A stretch of 64,000 bases of DNA from Cellulophaga algicola DSM 14237 (GTDB lineage: Bacteria > Bacteroidota > Bacteroidia > Flavobacteriales > Flavobacteriaceae), in NCBI RefSeq assembly GCF_000186265.1, contig NC_014934.1, forward strand, positions 2,914,001 through 2,978,000, written 5' to 3'. Shown here piece by piece: positions 19,032 through 26,937 of the stretch. Every line of letters begins with the position of its first letter. The stretch's first letter is position 1. Both the position numbers and the translations under genes were made by a program. A model generated the notes under the pieces. The model made no database searches and had not been told where the DNA came from. It saw nothing but the letters and a program-made list of their open reading frames with translations.

Positions 19032-19092
19032 GTACATTCGTTAGAATACCACGGGTAGGACAAATAGTTTTTCTTTGAATTAGAATTTATAT

Positions 19093-20937
19093 ATGTTTAA
19101 AAGTATAAGTTTTTTTACGTTATTTTTAATAGTAACATTTTTCAATTGCTCCTTATTTCTGAATGCGCAAACTACATTTGTATTAGACGATGTAGCTCCA
19201 AGCGGCATTGATGAGCCTACCTACTATCTTTCTGGCAGTTTTAATGAATGGGAGCCGGGAAACACTCGATACAAATTTGAAAAAAAACAAGACGGAAAAT
19301 ATTACACCAAACCGCTAGTTTTTGAGGATGCCACCATAATGTTTCTGGTGACTCGTGGAAGCTGGGAGACAGTAGAAGTAGAAGGTGACGGATTGCCAGT
19401 GCTCACTAGAAAAATATCATTCGCACAACCTATAGATTCGCTACATTTAAAAATTTCGGGTTGGGCAGATATAGAAGGGCGTGCTATTAGCGCAAAAAAG
19501 ATAACCGTTAAAGTAACTGAGATACCCAAATCTACACCACCAGATGCCCCTATCTACATTGCGGGTAATTTTAATGGATGGGTTCCAGGAGATAAACGGT
19601 ATAAATTGCTAAAGGCTGATGATGGTTCTTACCACATTGATGTACCCTTGTATTATCCAAGACTAGCCTATAAATTCACACGGGGTAATTGGTATACGGT
19701 AGAAGGTAAAGCTTATGGTAGACCAAGAAATGATCGTTTTAAATTAATATCAAATGAAACTTTAAATGAACCCTTAATAGAACAGATATCGTATTGGGAA
19801 GATCAATCTTCAGGATTGTTTAATCCGTATACTTTAATCCTTATACTTGCGGGTATTCAGGGTATATTTTTGATTTTCATTATCAATTCTTATGACAATA
19901 ACAACCGGATAGCGAACCGCGTTTTAAGTGTTTTACTATTATTATTAGCCATTATATTGCTTACTAGAGTGTCTTTATATGATCGAGATATCTATAATAG
20001 TTATCCACGCCTCTCACTATTCCAAGATTTGGTGTATTTCTTGTACGCGCCTATATTTTTTATCTATATCAAAAAATTATTGAAAATACCTTCAAATCCT
20101 AAAGCACCAAATCATTGGTGGTACTTTGTACCCTTTATGGTTCAGGTGATTGTATATCTATTATTTTTCTTTGAGCCATTACACCAATTTATTGATAGAG
20201 CTGTTTCTCGTTTTTATCCATCAGAGATCTATATTACTATAGGAGGTATTGCCCTATTGTTTAATATTTGGTTCTGGTTTAAAATTAGACAGGTCATAAA
20301 AAACTATTTAAAAAATATAGAAAACACCTATTCTTATGATCAGGATATAAATTACTTAAATACTATTATGCTCTTAAAAGGGGGCTGCCTATTGCTATGG
20401 GTGCTTATATTTATTGTAGGTGGTTATGGGTATATTATGACGAACAGTTTAAGTACCCTAACCTTATTTCTTGTAGATAGTATTTGGATTTTATTTTCCT
20501 TAACTGTTTTTTTATTAGGGTATTATGCCATTAAGCAACCAGCAATTTTTAAAATTCATGAAGTAAAGGAAGTAATTCCTAAGGCAAACACGAACGATAA
20601 CGAATTTCTTCAATTAAAGGAGAAGCTCATACAGTGTATGGAAATAGAAAAAGTATTTTTAGACCCTGCGCTTAGTCTTCCTGAGCTCGCACAGAAATTA
20701 CAGACGAATGTGCATTTACTTTCAAGAACTATCAATGATGGATTTGATAAGAATTTTAGAGATTATGTTAATGAATATAGGGTAACCACCTTTATAGAAA
20801 AAGTAAATAAAGAAGGATACAGAAATCACACTTTCTTAGGTATAGCCTTAGATGTTGGCTTTAATTCAAAATCGTCTTTCAATAGATCGTTTAAAAAAAT
20901 TACAGGTAAGACACCACGAGAGTATTTTAAAGCATAG
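19093..20937 (+). CDS. Membrane-spanning starch-sensor: two CBM-like modules, 7 TM, AraC HTH
   Basis: The product has 614 residues. A signal peptide (about 1-25) leads to two starch-binding E-set/CBM20/48-like modules outside the cytoplasm: YYLSGSFNEWEPG with TRGSWETVE (about 40-100) and IYIAGNFNGWVPG with TRGNWYTVE (about 155-215). Seven hydrophobic helices span about 244-479. A cytoplasmic AraC-type DNA-binding domain occupies about 505-614 (LSLPELAQKLQTNVHLLSRT; FNSKSSFNRSFKKITGKTPREYF). An odd number of helices puts the modules in the periplasm and the HTH in the cytoplasm. It has its own promoter and lies between two GH13 genes. By inference it senses maltodextrin directly and controls the starch locus. 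The usual Bacteroidota alternatives are SusR-type or hybrid two-component sensors. Confidence 0.88.
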   Translation: MFKSISFFTLFLIVTFFNCSLFLNAQTTFVLDDVAPSGIDEPTYYLSGSFNEWEPGNTRYKFEKKQDGKYYTKPLVFEDATIMFLVTRGSWETVEVEGDGLPVLTRKISFAQPIDSLHLKISGWADIEGRAISAKKITVKVTEIPKSTPPDAPIYIAGNFNGWVPGDKRYKLLKADDGSYHIDVPLYYPRLAYKFTRGNWYTVEGKAYGRPRNDRFKLISNETLNEPLIEQISYWEDQSSGLFNPYTLILILAGIQGIFLIFIINSYDNNNRIANRVLSVLLLLLAIILLTRVSLYDRDIYNSYPRLSLFQDLVYFLYAPIFFIYIKKLLKIPSNPKAPNHWWYFVPFMVQVIVYLLFFFEPLHQFIDRAVSRFYPSEIYITIGGIALLFNIWFWFKIRQVIKNYLKNIENTYSYDQDINYLNTIMLLKGGCLLLWVLIFIVGGYGYIMTNSLSTLTLFLVDSIWILFSLTVFLLGYYAIKQPAIFKIHEVKEVIPKANTNDNEFLQLKEKLIQCMEIEKVFLDPALSLPELAQKLQTNVHLLSRTINDGFDKNFRDYVNEYRVTTFIEKVNKEGYRNHTFLGIALDVGFNSKSSFNRSFKKITGKTPREYFKA

Positions 20938-21050
20938 CTTATTGTTGATTCCCTTAGTGTAAATTAAGGTCAGTTTATAAATTGGGGCGATACCATGTGG
21001 GTAATAGTATAATTTGGAGGCACTTTTATTAATGTGTTAAAAAAAATATT

Positions 21051-22910
21051 ATGCTTCGTTTTACCTTGTTCCTATTCACATTTTTTGTGGTTACTTCTCA
21101 ATCACTATATTCTCAAAATCGTATAGAACGTATGGAGCCTCCAAATTGGTGGGTAGGTATGGTTTCAGAAGATCTTGAAATCATGGTCTATGGCAAAAAT
21201 ATTGGCTTGTGTGAAATTCGTTTGGAAAAGTATGACGGTGTGGTTTTAAAAGAGGTAAAGAAGGTACAGAATAGTAATTATGTGTTTATTAGCTTGACCA
21301 TAGCGCCTCAAACGGTACCCGGAAATTTAGTATTTACTCTAAACAGCGAAAAAGAAGCGCAAGTAGATTTTACCTATCCATTATTGAAAAGAGAAGGAAA
21401 TAAACAGCATACGGTTGGTTTCTCATCTGCTGATATGGTCTATTTAATTACTCCGGATAGGTTTGCTAATGGAAACACTTCGAATGATAATGTAAATGGC
21501 TTTGCAGATAAAGTAAATAGGAAAGACAAAGGGGGTAGACATGGAGGAGATATTCAGGGGATAATTAATCACTTGGGGTATCTATCAGATATGGGATTCA
21601 CATCGCTTTGGATTAACCCAACGCTAGAGAACGCCATGCCAAAGAATAGCTATCATGGGTATGCTATTACAGATTTTTATAAGGTAGATCCAAGGTTTGG
21701 ATCTAATGAGCTTTATAAGGTTATGGTTAAAAAAGCTAAGGAGAAAGGTTTGACTGTAATTATGGATATGGTAGCTAATCATATTGGTCTAAAACATTGG
21801 TGGATGAAAGATTTGCCATCACAAGATTGGATTAATCAATGGCCAGAATATACTGAAACCAACCATAGAAAATCTATCATTTTAGATCCTTATGCCGCAG
21901 CGGTAGATAGGAAAACGTTTTTTGATGGATGGTTTGTACCTACCATGCCAGATTTGAATCAAAAAAATCAAGAATTAGCAACTTACTTAATTCAGAATGC
22001 AATCTGGTGGATAGAATACTCTGGAATATCGGGTATTAGAATGGATACTTATCCCTATCCGGATATGGAATTTATGAATGATTGGTCTAAAGCAATTTCC
22101 GAAGAATATCCATTGTTTACTATCGTAGGAGAAGAATGGTCTACAAATCCTAATCAGGTTGCGTATTGGCAACAGGGAAAGAAAAATTATAATAATTATG
22201 AATCGCACTTAAAGAGTGTTATGGATTTTCCTTTACAAAGTGCCTTAGTAAATTCTTTGAATAGTGAAAAAACATGGGCTTCATCTTGGATAGAGCTTTA
22301 TGAAACTTTGGCTCAGGACTACGTGTATGCAGACCCAAATCAATTAATGATTTTTTCTGATAATCATGATATGAGTAGAATGTATACCCAGCTCAATGAA
22401 GATTTTGATCTTTATAAATTGGCTTTAGTATACCTAGCTACTACACGCGGTATTCCACAACTATATTATGGTACCGAAATTTTGATGACCAATCCAGGAA
22501 CAGATGATCACGGAATTATACGTTCAGATTTTCCAGGGGGTTGGGAAAATGATGCTATAAGTGCCTTTACAGGACTTGGTTTGTCATTAAAGCAGAAAGA
22601 AGCTCAAGAGTTTGTAAAGAAGCTGCTAAATTGGCGCAAAGGCGCAGCGGTAGTTCATGATGGAGCCTTAAAACATTTCGCTCCAAAAAATAAGGAGGAG
22701 GTATACGTGTTATTTAGATACAACGATCAAAAGAAAATTATGGTAGTCCTAAATAAAAATACCAAAAGTGTACGAGTGGACCTATCTACTTATAAAGAAG
22801 TTCTAGGAGAGGAATTAATAGGGACAGACATCTTAAGTGATGTTAAAATTAAGGAGGCATCTGAGTTGACGATAAAGGCGAGAAGTGCCATGATTATAGC
22901 GGTAGAATAA
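21051..22910 (+). CDS. susA: Periplasmic GH13 cyclomaltodextrinase/neopullulanase (SusA-like)
   Basis: The product has 619 residues with a signal peptide ending near LYSQ and no lipoprotein cysteine or sorting domain, so it is probably periplasmic. An N-terminal cyclomaltodextrinase E-set (RMEPPNWWVGM, about 27-125) precedes the GH13 barrel: DMVANH (239-244), nucleophile Asp332 in GIRMDTY, acid/base Glu361 in VGEEW, Asp440 in DNHD. A C-terminal cyclomaltodextrinase beta domain ends at IKARSAMIIAVE. It would degrade imported maltooligosaccharides. The alpha-glucosidase that usually completes this pathway is not in the window. Confidence 0.9.
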   Translation: MLRFTLFLFTFFVVTSQSLYSQNRIERMEPPNWWVGMVSEDLEIMVYGKNIGLCEIRLEKYDGVVLKEVKKVQNSNYVFISLTIAPQTVPGNLVFTLNSEKEAQVDFTYPLLKREGNKQHTVGFSSADMVYLITPDRFANGNTSNDNVNGFADKVNRKDKGGRHGGDIQGIINHLGYLSDMGFTSLWINPTLENAMPKNSYHGYAITDFYKVDPRFGSNELYKVMVKKAKEKGLTVIMDMVANHIGLKHWWMKDLPSQDWINQWPEYTETNHRKSIILDPYAAAVDRKTFFDGWFVPTMPDLNQKNQELATYLIQNAIWWIEYSGISGIRMDTYPYPDMEFMNDWSKAISEEYPLFTIVGEEWSTNPNQVAYWQQGKKNYNNYESHLKSVMDFPLQSALVNSLNSEKTWASSWIELYETLAQDYVYADPNQLMIFSDNHDMSRMYTQLNEDFDLYKLALVYLATTRGIPQLYYGTEILMTNPGTDDHGIIRSDFPGGWENDAISAFTGLGLSLKQKEAQEFVKKLLNWRKGAAVVHDGALKHFAPKNKEEVYVLFRYNDQKKIMVVLNKNTKSVRVDLSTYKEVLGEELIGTDILSDVKIKEASELTIKARSAMIIAVE

Positions 22911-22948
22911 ATAACTTTTAAAAGCGATAATGCCTTCTTAAAGCAGGT

Positions 22949-22998
22949 AAAAGCTGGTCTAATGAAATCGTATCTGTATTTAATTAAACCAGCTTTTT
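22949..22998 (+). terminator. Probable terminator after the susA-like gene
   Basis: AAAAGCTGGT and ACCAGCTTTT form a 10-bp stem around a 29-nt loop, followed by T residues. The long loop lowers confidence. Confidence 0.5.
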
Positions 22999-23057
22999 TT
23001 GAGTCTAAAATAAACCTTACTTGATTTTTACACACAAGTATACGATGTCCTAAATTC

Positions 23058-23097
23058 AAAAAGCCTTTCGAATCTTTGATTCAAAAGGCTTTTTTTG
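23058..23097 (-). terminator. Terminator of tRNA-Lys copy 1
   Basis: A stem-loop (AAAGCCTTT paired with AAAGGCTTT, with inner GAATC/GATTC stem and AAA loop) begins just after the tRNA 3' end on the minus strand. T runs on both sides could make it bidirectional. It is repeated after the second tRNA copy. Confidence 0.8.
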
Positions 23098-23170
23098 TGA
23101 CCGGGCTGGGGCTCGAACCCAGGACCCTCTCCTTAAAAGGGAGATGCTCTACCAACTGAGCTACCAGGTC
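23098..23170 (-). tRNA. tRNA-Lys (anticodon TTT), copy 1
   Basis: This is a 73-nt cloverleaf read on the minus strand: GACCTGG acceptor, D-arm GCTC/GAGC, anticodon stem TCTCC/GGAGA with loop CTTTTAA (anticodon TTT), T-arm CTGGG-TTCGAGC-CCCAG, discriminator A. No CCA is encoded. The acceptor stem (GACCTGG with CCCGGTC) has a T5-C68 mismatch. Confidence 0.95.
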
Positions 23171-23217
23171 ATTATTTCAGTACTTAGCTATAGAGAAATA
23201 TTCCCCGTTTGCGGGTG

Positions 23218-23247
23218 CAAATATACAACCTTTATTCATATATCCAA
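23218..23247 (-). promoter_or_regulatory. Promoter of tRNA-Lys copy 1
   Basis: On the minus strand: TTG (23247-23245), 19-bp spacer, TATATTTG (23225-23218), 47 bp before the tRNA 5' end. The same boxes and spacing are found before copy 2. Confidence 0.75.
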
Positions 23248-23306
23248 GCGAGAAAAGTCCTTATATATTAGAAAAGGATTAAATAATACTGGAGATGCTA
23301 TAAATG

Positions 23307-23346
23307 CAAAAAGCCTTTCGAATCTTTGATTCAAAAGGCTTTTTTG
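23307..23346 (-). terminator. Terminator of tRNA-Lys copy 2
   Basis: Same stem-loop as at copy 1, with one fewer T in the adjoining run. Confidence 0.8.
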
Positions 23347-23419
23347 TGACCGGGCTGGGGCTCGAACCCAGGACCCTCTCCTTAAAAGGGAGATGCTCTA
23401 CCAACTGAGCTACCAGGTC
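23347..23419 (-). tRNA. tRNA-Lys (anticodon TTT), copy 2
   Basis: Identical to copy 1 over all 73 nt, including the T5-C68 acceptor mismatch. CCA is not encoded. Confidence 0.95.
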
Positions 23420-23466
23420 ATTATTTCAGTGATTTGCTATAGAGAAATATTCTCTGTTTGCGGGTG

Positions 23467-23496
23467 CAAATATACAACCTTTAGTCACATATCCAA
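23467..23496 (-). promoter_or_regulatory. Promoter of tRNA-Lys copy 2
   Basis: Minus strand TTG (23496-23494), 19-bp spacer, TATATTTG (23474-23467). Conserved with copy 1. Confidence 0.75.
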
Positions 23497-23568
23497 ACCT
23501 ATTTTTAAAAAATTTTATTTTTTTTTGAAATCACCTTATTTTGGTTCAAATTTACACAAAATAAGAAA

Positions 23569-24084
23569 ATGAAAATAGTACTTATTGGTTACATGGGTAG
23601 TGGGAAAACAACCATTGGAAAATTGCTTTCTAAGAAATTGAATATCAATTTTATAGACTTAGATGCGTATATAGAATCTAAACTAAATGCAAGTGTTTCT
23701 GATATTTTTAAAGAGCGTGGAGAGCTCTATTTTCGGAAAATGGAGCATACATATGTTCAAGAACTAATGGAAGAAAAAAAATCATTTATTTTATCTACAG
23801 GAGGAGGAACACCTTGTTATGCGGATAATTTAGGTTTGATTCAGACGCATACAAAACACGATTTTTACTTGAAATTAACTATTCCTAATTTAGTAAAACG
23901 TTTAATTATCGGAAAAGAAAGCCGACCGTTGGTTCAGAATATTGCAGAAACCGATTTACCGGAATTTATCGGTAAGCATTTATTTGAAAGGAATAATTTT
24001 TATATGCAAGCCAATACAATCACAGTTTGCGACGATAAAACTCCTGAAGAAATTGTAGCCGAAATTATGCAACAACTAAAGTAA
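23569..24084 (+). CDS. aroK: Shikimate kinase
   Basis: The product has 171 residues, the usual length. It has a P-loop at residues 7-15 (GYMGSGKTT), the shikimate-binding FIDLDAYIE block (conserved Asp around 33-35), RKMEHTY (Arg-Glu pair) and STGGGTPC (Gly-rich substrate loop). The lid region contains ESRPL. It phosphorylates shikimate with ATP in the cytoplasmic chorismate pathway. It converges with the phosphoribosyltransferase gene, overlapping its end by 9 bp. Confidence 0.95.
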   Translation: MKIVLIGYMGSGKTTIGKLLSKKLNINFIDLDAYIESKLNASVSDIFKERGELYFRKMEHTYVQELMEEKKSFILSTGGGTPCYADNLGLIQTHTKHDFYLKLTIPNLVKRLIIGKESRPLVQNIAETDLPEFIGKHLFERNNFYMQANTITVCDDKTPEEIVAEIMQQLK

Positions 24085-24573
24085 GTACACTTTATCGCTA
24101 TTGGTTTTAAATTCTACTTGTATCTGCTCGTGTAAAGAAGTTGATAGCGATATTCCTTTGTAATCTGCCTTGACGGGGTATTTTTTATGGTTTCTATTTA
24201 CGAGTACTGCTGTCTTTAATTGTTTTAGGGGTACGCGTAAAAAATGATGAACGCCATAGATGAGTGTTGTTCCAGAGTTCAAAACATCATCTACCAAAAC
24301 AACAGATTTGTTAGCATAGTCTATTTCTTTAATAGAGGTAGATACACCAGATTGCAAAGGATTTTTTTTATCCATGCTAACTTTACAAATGTTTATATCT
24401 GCTGTAGTAATTTCTTTTAAAACCTTTACAATTTTTTTTGCAAAATTTAATCCGCCACCTTCTATTCCAGCAATGATAATTTCTTTTTCATCGACATTAG
24501 CTTCATAGATTTGATAGGCAATCCTATTAATCTTGTATTGGATTTCTTTATGAGATAAAATTTGATGTGGCAT
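24076..24573 (-). CDS. Phosphoribosyltransferase (PyrR-like)
   Basis: The product has 165 residues with a type I PRTase core and the PRPP-binding loop VVLVDDVLNSGTT near residues 91-103. The N-terminal AGIEGGGLNFAKK loop is also typical. Members near PyrR/hypoxanthine PRTases add phosphoribosyl groups to bases or act in pyrimidine regulation; the exact base cannot be decided here. It lies 40 bp downstream of the S4-domain gene on the same strand, probably the same operon. Confidence 0.85.
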   Translation of the reverse strand: MPHQILSHKEIQYKINRIAYQIYEANVDEKEIIIAGIEGGGLNFAKKIVKVLKEITTADINICKVSMDKKNPLQSGVSTSIKEIDYANKSVVLVDDVLNSGTTLIYGVHHFLRVPLKQLKTAVLVNRNHKKYPVKADYKGISLSTSLHEQIQVEFKTNSDKVYLL

Positions 24574-24613
24574 GCGGTTTAAATTTTCAATTCAAAGATA
24601 AAGAAACACTTCT

Positions 24614-25006
24614 TTATTCTTCATTATTTTTAGTTTCAGAAGTATCATCAATATATCCATCAATATCTCTTCTGTCTTTTTTAGTAGGTCTTCCTGTTCC
24701 TTTCTTTCTATAGTAATCTTTAGAATACTTAAGTAGTTCATTGTTTTCAAAAGCAGCAGCGGGCGTGGTATCTTTCCGGTACATATCAACCAGTTTAGCG
24801 CCAACTCTGTTTGGAGGAACGTCTAAAACGGTAAGCTCATAGTTAATTTGGTTTTTGCGTACAATTATTTTATCCATCGGTAAAACATCTTTAGATGGTT
24901 TTGCTGCAGCGCCATTGAGTTTAACATGGCCTTTTTTACAAGCCTCTGTTCCTATATTTCTGGTCTTAAAGTATCTAATACACCATAGGTATTTATCTAT
25001 ACGCAT
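24614..25006 (-). CDS. S4-domain RNA-binding protein (Hsp15/HslR-like)
   Basis: The product has 130 residues. The S4 domain covers about 1-60 (MRIDKYLWCIRYFKTRNIGT, then GHVKLNG and KPSKDVLPMDKI). A basic tail (YYRKKGTGRPTKKDRRDIDGY) follows. Hsp15-type proteins bind stalled 50S-peptidyl-tRNA complexes. The domain is clear; the exact cellular role is by family only. Confidence 0.88.
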   Translation of the reverse strand: MRIDKYLWCIRYFKTRNIGTEACKKGHVKLNGAAAKPSKDVLPMDKIIVRKNQINYELTVLDVPPNRVGAKLVDMYRKDTTPAAAFENNELLKYSKDYYRKKGTGRPTKKDRRDIDGYIDDTSETKNNEE

Positions 25007-25084
25007 AAACAGTTATAATTCTTTCTTAATCTTTTCTACAAAAATAGGGGAAAATTGTATCTTGCGAGACTTAAAATTAAATGG

Positions 25085-26029
25085 ATGAACATCAAAAGTA
25101 TATTTTATTTTTTAGCAATTACCTTAATTTTCATTTCTTGTAAGAAAGATGATGATGCTATCGTTGTTGCTCCACCAACAGATCTTAGTGAGATAATTGT
25201 AGATGATGAAGCAGCACTTCAGGCCTATTTTTTAACGCATTTTTATAACTACGAAGATTTTGAAAATCCTGCGGAAGATTTTGATTACGAAATAGTAATT
25301 GATACAATTTCAGGAGGTAACAGTACTAAGACGTCATTACTAGATAGTGAAGGTTTTGGTTTTAAGACGGTTACTGTAAAGTCTGAAAATGTCGGAATTA
25401 CAGAGGGTGATGAAGAAATAGATCATAAGTTGTATTATTTAATTGCTAGACAAGGATCGGGTCCATCTCCTACTTTTGCAGATTCTACCTTTGTAAGGTA
25501 TCAAGGAGAGCTGCTAGATGGGACTATTTTTGATTCTTCTACGGCACCAATTTGGTTCAATTTACCAAGTTTAGTTACTGGTTTTTCTCAAGGTATTACA
25601 GCATTTAAAGCTGGGGAGCAAGGTTTTGTAAATGAAGATGGTACTGTCGAGGTCGCTAATTATGGTATTGGTTTAATTTTTATGCCTTCAGCGCTTGCTT
25701 ATTATTCAGCTCCACAAACGAACATACCAGCATATTCTCCAATCTTTTTTAAGATTGATCTCTTAGCGGTTAATCAGACAGATCATGATAATGATGGTAT
25801 CCCATCGTATTTAGAAGATGTAGATGGAGATGGTAGGTTAAATAATGACAATACAGATTCAGTAGATGAAGAAAAAGCTTTTGTGTTTATACCCAATTAT
25901 TTAGATCCAGATGACGACGGTGATAATACGCCAACCAGTGAAGAAATAGATATTGTAAATGGTGAAGTTGTTTTTAGAGATACTGATAATGACGGTATTC
26001 CAGATCACTTAGATCCTGATACAAAATAA
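25085..26029 (+). CDS. FKBP-type peptidyl-prolyl isomerase lipoprotein with calcium-type repeats
   Basis: The start is taken at 25085, where MNIKSIFYFLAITLIFISC gives a proper lipoprotein signal (Cys19); an ATG 30 bp upstream adds a charged extension. The FKBP domain lies at about 115-235 (VRYQGELLDGTIFDSS; GFSQGITAFKAGEQG; GIGLIFMPSALAYY; PAYSPIFFKIDLL). The C-terminus is an Asp-rich thrombospondin-3/calcium-type stretch (DHDNDGIPSYLEDVDGDGR; DTDNDGIPDHLDPD). It should act as a folding catalyst in the cell envelope. Flavobacteria carry several such lipoproteins, some in gliding/T9SS; membership there cannot be shown. Confidence 0.88.
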   Translation: MNIKSIFYFLAITLIFISCKKDDDAIVVAPPTDLSEIIVDDEAALQAYFLTHFYNYEDFENPAEDFDYEIVIDTISGGNSTKTSLLDSEGFGFKTVTVKSENVGITEGDEEIDHKLYYLIARQGSGPSPTFADSTFVRYQGELLDGTIFDSSTAPIWFNLPSLVTGFSQGITAFKAGEQGFVNEDGTVEVANYGIGLIFMPSALAYYSAPQTNIPAYSPIFFKIDLLAVNQTDHDNDGIPSYLEDVDGDGRLNNDNTDSVDEEKAFVFIPNYLDPDDDGDNTPTSEEIDIVNGEVVFRDTDNDGIPDHLDPDTK

Positions 26030-26049
26030 CATCAAAAACATATAAAATT

Positions 26050-26088
26050 TAAAAACCTGAAAACTACATGTAGCTTTCAGGTTTTTTT
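26050..26088 (+). terminator. Terminator after the FKBP gene
   Basis: AAAAACCTGAAA pairs with TTTCAGGTTTTT around an inner CTA-CATG-TAG hairpin, followed by T residues. It can also serve the converging gene. Confidence 0.88.
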
Positions 26089-26113
26089 ATGCGTTTTTAA
26101 TTCGTCAGGAGAT

Positions 26114-26698
26114 TTAGATCTTTAAAGATAGACTCAAGATTATTTGATCTGGTCTCGTATCTATTCTATCTGCACTTAATATATTGTTATTGTTGATAGC
26201 AGTTATTTCATTTTTAGAAAAACCACGTTCGTAACGTAGATCAATACCAATCTTTCCTAGATTAACACCTGCGCCTATGTTAAGGCCAACAGTAAAATCA
26301 TTTTTAACATCTCCAAAGGTGATGCCATCATAATCGGTATCTAGTATATATTGTAATGATGGGCCAGCAAATACGGTTAAGGGGCCAATAACATTAAATC
26401 CTACTAATAGCGGTGCATCTAGCTTAGACATGTCCAAACTATTATTTTCATAATCAGACTTTGTTTTGGTGTAGACTAGTTCTGGTCTAAAATAAATTTT
26501 GTCTCCAAATTTCCCAAAAACACCCACATGGTAGCCAACGTTGCCGTCTGGGTTTTTGTATGCATCTTCTGCAGCATCGAAATAATCGCCATTAGCGCCA
26601 TAGTTTAGACCTGCTTTAATTCCAAAACCAGGCTCTGTTTGTGCCATTGCTATACCGCCTATCAAGGCCAGTATTGCTGTTAAAATTGTTTTTTTCAT
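26114..26698 (-). CDS. Outer-membrane beta-barrel protein (porin/OmpX-like family)
   Basis: The product has 194 residues with a signal peptide MKKTILTAILALIGGIAMAQ. The mature protein has alternating amphipathic strands (GFGIKAGLNYG, IYFRPELVYTKTKSDY, LTVFAGPSLQYIL, DFTVGLNIGAGVNLGKIGID, IILSLSLKI), the pattern of the Bacteroidota outer-membrane beta-barrel (PF13568-like) family. It is monocistronic. The function is unknown; such proteins are common and abundant in this phylum. Confidence 0.85.
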   Translation of the reverse strand: MKKTILTAILALIGGIAMAQTEPGFGIKAGLNYGANGDYFDAAEDAYKNPDGNVGYHVGVFGKFGDKIYFRPELVYTKTKSDYENNSLDMSKLDAPLLVGFNVIGPLTVFAGPSLQYILDTDYDGITFGDVKNDFTVGLNIGAGVNLGKIGIDLRYERGFSKNEITAINNNNILSADRIDTRPDQIILSLSLKI

Positions 26699-26715
26699 GT
26701 TTTCTATAGTTTAAA

Positions 26716-26752
26716 AACAAGAATAGTATCAATAATAATACCAATTCTTGTT
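26716..26752 (-). promoter_or_regulatory. Hairpin in the 5' leader of the beta-barrel gene
   Basis: On the minus strand AACAAGAAT...ATTCTTGTT (9 bp perfect, extended by GTAT/ATAC across a bulge) with a loop of about 8 nt is followed by a T run, ending 18 bp before the ATG. It looks like a stabilising leader hairpin or attenuator. Confidence 0.45.
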
Positions 26753-26910
26753 TGTTCTCATCTCCATGAACGATTAGCGCGGGGCTTTATTGTTTTTTAA
26801 TTTATAAGACCTTGTTAAATTTTTAGGAGCAGAATTTTAGTTGTTTCTAATTTTGTATTCAATAATCTCAACTTTATTTTTTTCTTAAGTAATATCCTTG
26901 TCGAGTTAAC

Positions 26911-26918
26911 TATATTTG
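26911..26918 (+). promoter_or_regulatory. Probable -7 box of tgt
   Basis: TATATTTG matches TAnnTTTG exactly, 19 bp before the TTG start. No clear TTG -33 element was found at 19 bp. The implied leader is very short. Confidence 0.45.
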
Positions 26919-26937
26919 CGCTAATTTAATAGACGAT

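Larger units (their letters stand above)
23058..23490. repeat. Tandem duplication of the tRNA-Lys transcription unit
   Basis: Two units of about 180 bp (terminator, tRNA, leader, promoter; about 23058-23247 and 23307-23496) are nearly identical and offset by 249-250 bp. Only a few leader bases differ, and the tRNA sequence itself is identical. The intervening 23248-23306 is not part of the repeat. Confidence 0.9.

Noticed and set aside
23144-23329. 61-codon open frame across the tRNA-Lys leader
   Set aside because: It overlaps the tRNA gene and its promoter and looks random.
25055-25084. Longer start for the FKBP lipoprotein
   Set aside because: The extension would bury the lipoprotein signal; the start at 25085 gives a normal lipobox.
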